From Actinomycetota bacterium (GTDB lineage Bacteria > Actinomycetota > Actinomycetes > S36-B12 > UBA5976): a DNA stretch of 16,273 nt. The translations under genes and the position numbers were made by a program. Positions 15,534 through 16,273 of this stretch are shown one piece after another. The stretch lies in contig CANJRK010000007.1 in the NCBI GenBank assembly GCA_947476765.1, positions 1 through 16,273 of the forward strand, in the 5' to 3' direction. The notes under the pieces are model-generated. The model was not told the origin of the DNA. It searched no databases and was given only the letters and a program-made list of their open reading frames with translations. Within the stretch, counting starts at the first letter, position 1. Every line of letters begins with the position of its first letter.

Positions 15534-15539
15534 GGGGGA
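15533..15539 (+). promoter_or_regulatory. Shine-Dalgarno of the cpaF-like gene
   Basis: AGGGGGA with four or five bases before the ATG at 15544 supports that start. A second in-frame ATG at 15556 has no such site. Confidence 0.65.
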
Positions 15540-15543
15540 ACTC

Positions 15544-16273
15544 ATGTCAGGTGCGATGAGTGATGTGGTGCAGGAGGTACGCGAGCGGGTTCGGACTGGG
15601 GGGATCAGCCCGCAAGCGCAAGGAGTGCAACTTCGTCACATCGTTGAAGATATTCTGGCAAATAGTAATCAGATTGCGGAATATCCACCTGACATCGAGT
15701 CCCTGCTGCCAGCAGCTGATCAAATCGCAAACCAAATAACGGGTTACGGACCTTTGCAGCCTCTACTGGATGACCAAGAGATTGAAGAAATCTGGATAAA
15801 TGAGCCAGACCGCATCTTTGTAGCCCGAAATGGTAAGAGCGAGCTTACAAATGTAATCCTGGATGAACACGAAGTGCGTAGTTTGGTTGAGCGAATGCTG
15901 GCCAGTTCTGGCAGGCGGGTTGACTTATCGAATCCATTTGTTGACGCCACTTTGCCGGATGGTTCCCGATTGCATGTTGCGATTCCGGATATAACCAGAA
16001 AACACTGGTCAGTGAACATTCGAAAATTCATTATGGGATCCAAGTCGCTAGATAGTCTCGTCGCGGTTAGAACCTTAACGGATCAGGCGGCGGCATTTTT
16101 GCAAGCATGCGTTGTCTCAGGACTTAACATCATTGTCGCTGGTGCTACTCAGGCAGGAAAGACAACACTGATGAATGCGCTGTTGAATAGCGCTCCTTCG
16201 TGTGAGCGAGTAATTACCTGCGAAGAAGTATTCGAACTTCAACTCACCAGCCCAGATTGGGTTGCGCTGCAAA
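15544..16273 (+). CDS. CpaF/TadA-type secretion ATPase, N-terminal part (3' end outside window)
   Basis: This is a GspE/VirB11-superfamily ATPase that powers assembly of Flp/Tad-type pili or a related secretion machine at the inner face of the membrane. The 243 codons present include the family's N-terminal domain: ITGYGPLQPLLDDQEIEEIW (65–84), FVARNG (92–97), VDATLPDGSRLHVAIP (133–148) and NIRKF (158–162). Walker A is GATQAGKTT (200–208) with Lys206, and ITCEEVFELQL (224–234) matches the Asp-box region. The usual CpaF P-loop is GGTGSGKTT, and the acidic box commonly reads IEDxxELQL, so both are variants. Walker B and the His box lie beyond the edge. Pilus genes such as tadB, tadC and flp would be expected downstream. 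The symbol cpaF is likely but not certain. Confidence 0.9.
   Translation, partial: MSGAMSDVVQEVRERVRTGGISPQAQGVQLRHIVEDILANSNQIAEYPPDIESLLPAADQIANQITGYGPLQPLLDDQEIEEIWINEPDRIFVARNGKSELTNVILDEHEVRSLVERMLASSGRRVDLSNPFVDATLPDGSRLHVAIPDITRKHWSVNIRKFIMGSKSLDSLVAVRTLTDQAAAFLQACVVSGLNIIVAGATQAGKTTLMNALLNSAPSCERVITCEEVFELQLTSPDWVALQ

Noticed and set aside
15350..15543. Chromosomal replication origin
   Set aside because: Only two DnaA boxes are visible, with no dnaA, dnaN, rpmH or parAB genes nearby and no change of gene strand. Kept as a DnaA-box finding only.

Overview
The window reads as one contiguous piece of a low-GC actinobacterial chromosome (GC in the mid-40s per cent by eye). The gene order rpsI–glmM–glmS–acpS–alr–tsaE–tsaB–rimI–tsaD is a typical actinobacterial housekeeping block. 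The THUMP-like methyltransferase, the 180-kDa-class NAD-glutamate dehydrogenase and a CpaF/TadA-type pilus ATPase fit the same phylum. Tight packing, frequent GTG starts and weak or absent Shine-Dalgarno sites suggest a streamlined lineage such as the freshwater Nanopelagicales (acI) group. That placement is inference and was not tested by any search.

Bases 1–3452 hold the 3' end of rpsI, then glmM and glmS, which turn fructose-6-P into glucosamine-1-P for UDP-GlcNAc and the cell wall. After a 76-bp gap with a hairpin at the glmS stop, bases 3529–8540 form a compact run of seven genes: acpS, alr, tsaE, tsaB, rimI, tsaD and a homocysteine S-methyltransferase gene. Neighbours are separated by five bases or overlap, so they are probably co-transcribed. 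The run links acyl-carrier activation, D-alanine supply, the t6A tRNA-modification proteins TsaE/TsaB/TsaD, ribosomal-protein acetylation and methionine synthesis.

A class I SAM-dependent methyltransferase with a THUMP-like C-terminus lies on the minus strand (8516–9745). Its 3' end overlaps that of the homocysteine methyltransferase gene by 25 bp. An 81-bp divergent spacer with small repeats separates it from a 1610-residue NAD-glutamate dehydrogenase (9827–14659), followed by a DedA-family membrane protein (14678–15349).

The largest non-coding stretch (15350–15543, 194 bp) is the most unusual part. It holds a 14-bp perfect palindrome over the dedA stop nested in a 9-bp inverted repeat, two perfect consensus DnaA boxes in opposite orientation, and a nested stem-loop directly before a strong Shine-Dalgarno. 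The gene after it is the 5' part of a CpaF/TadA-like secretion ATPase that runs off the right edge. I saw no tRNA, rRNA, insertion sequence, CRISPR array, phage gene or evident novel multi-gene system. The rest is well-known housekeeping content.
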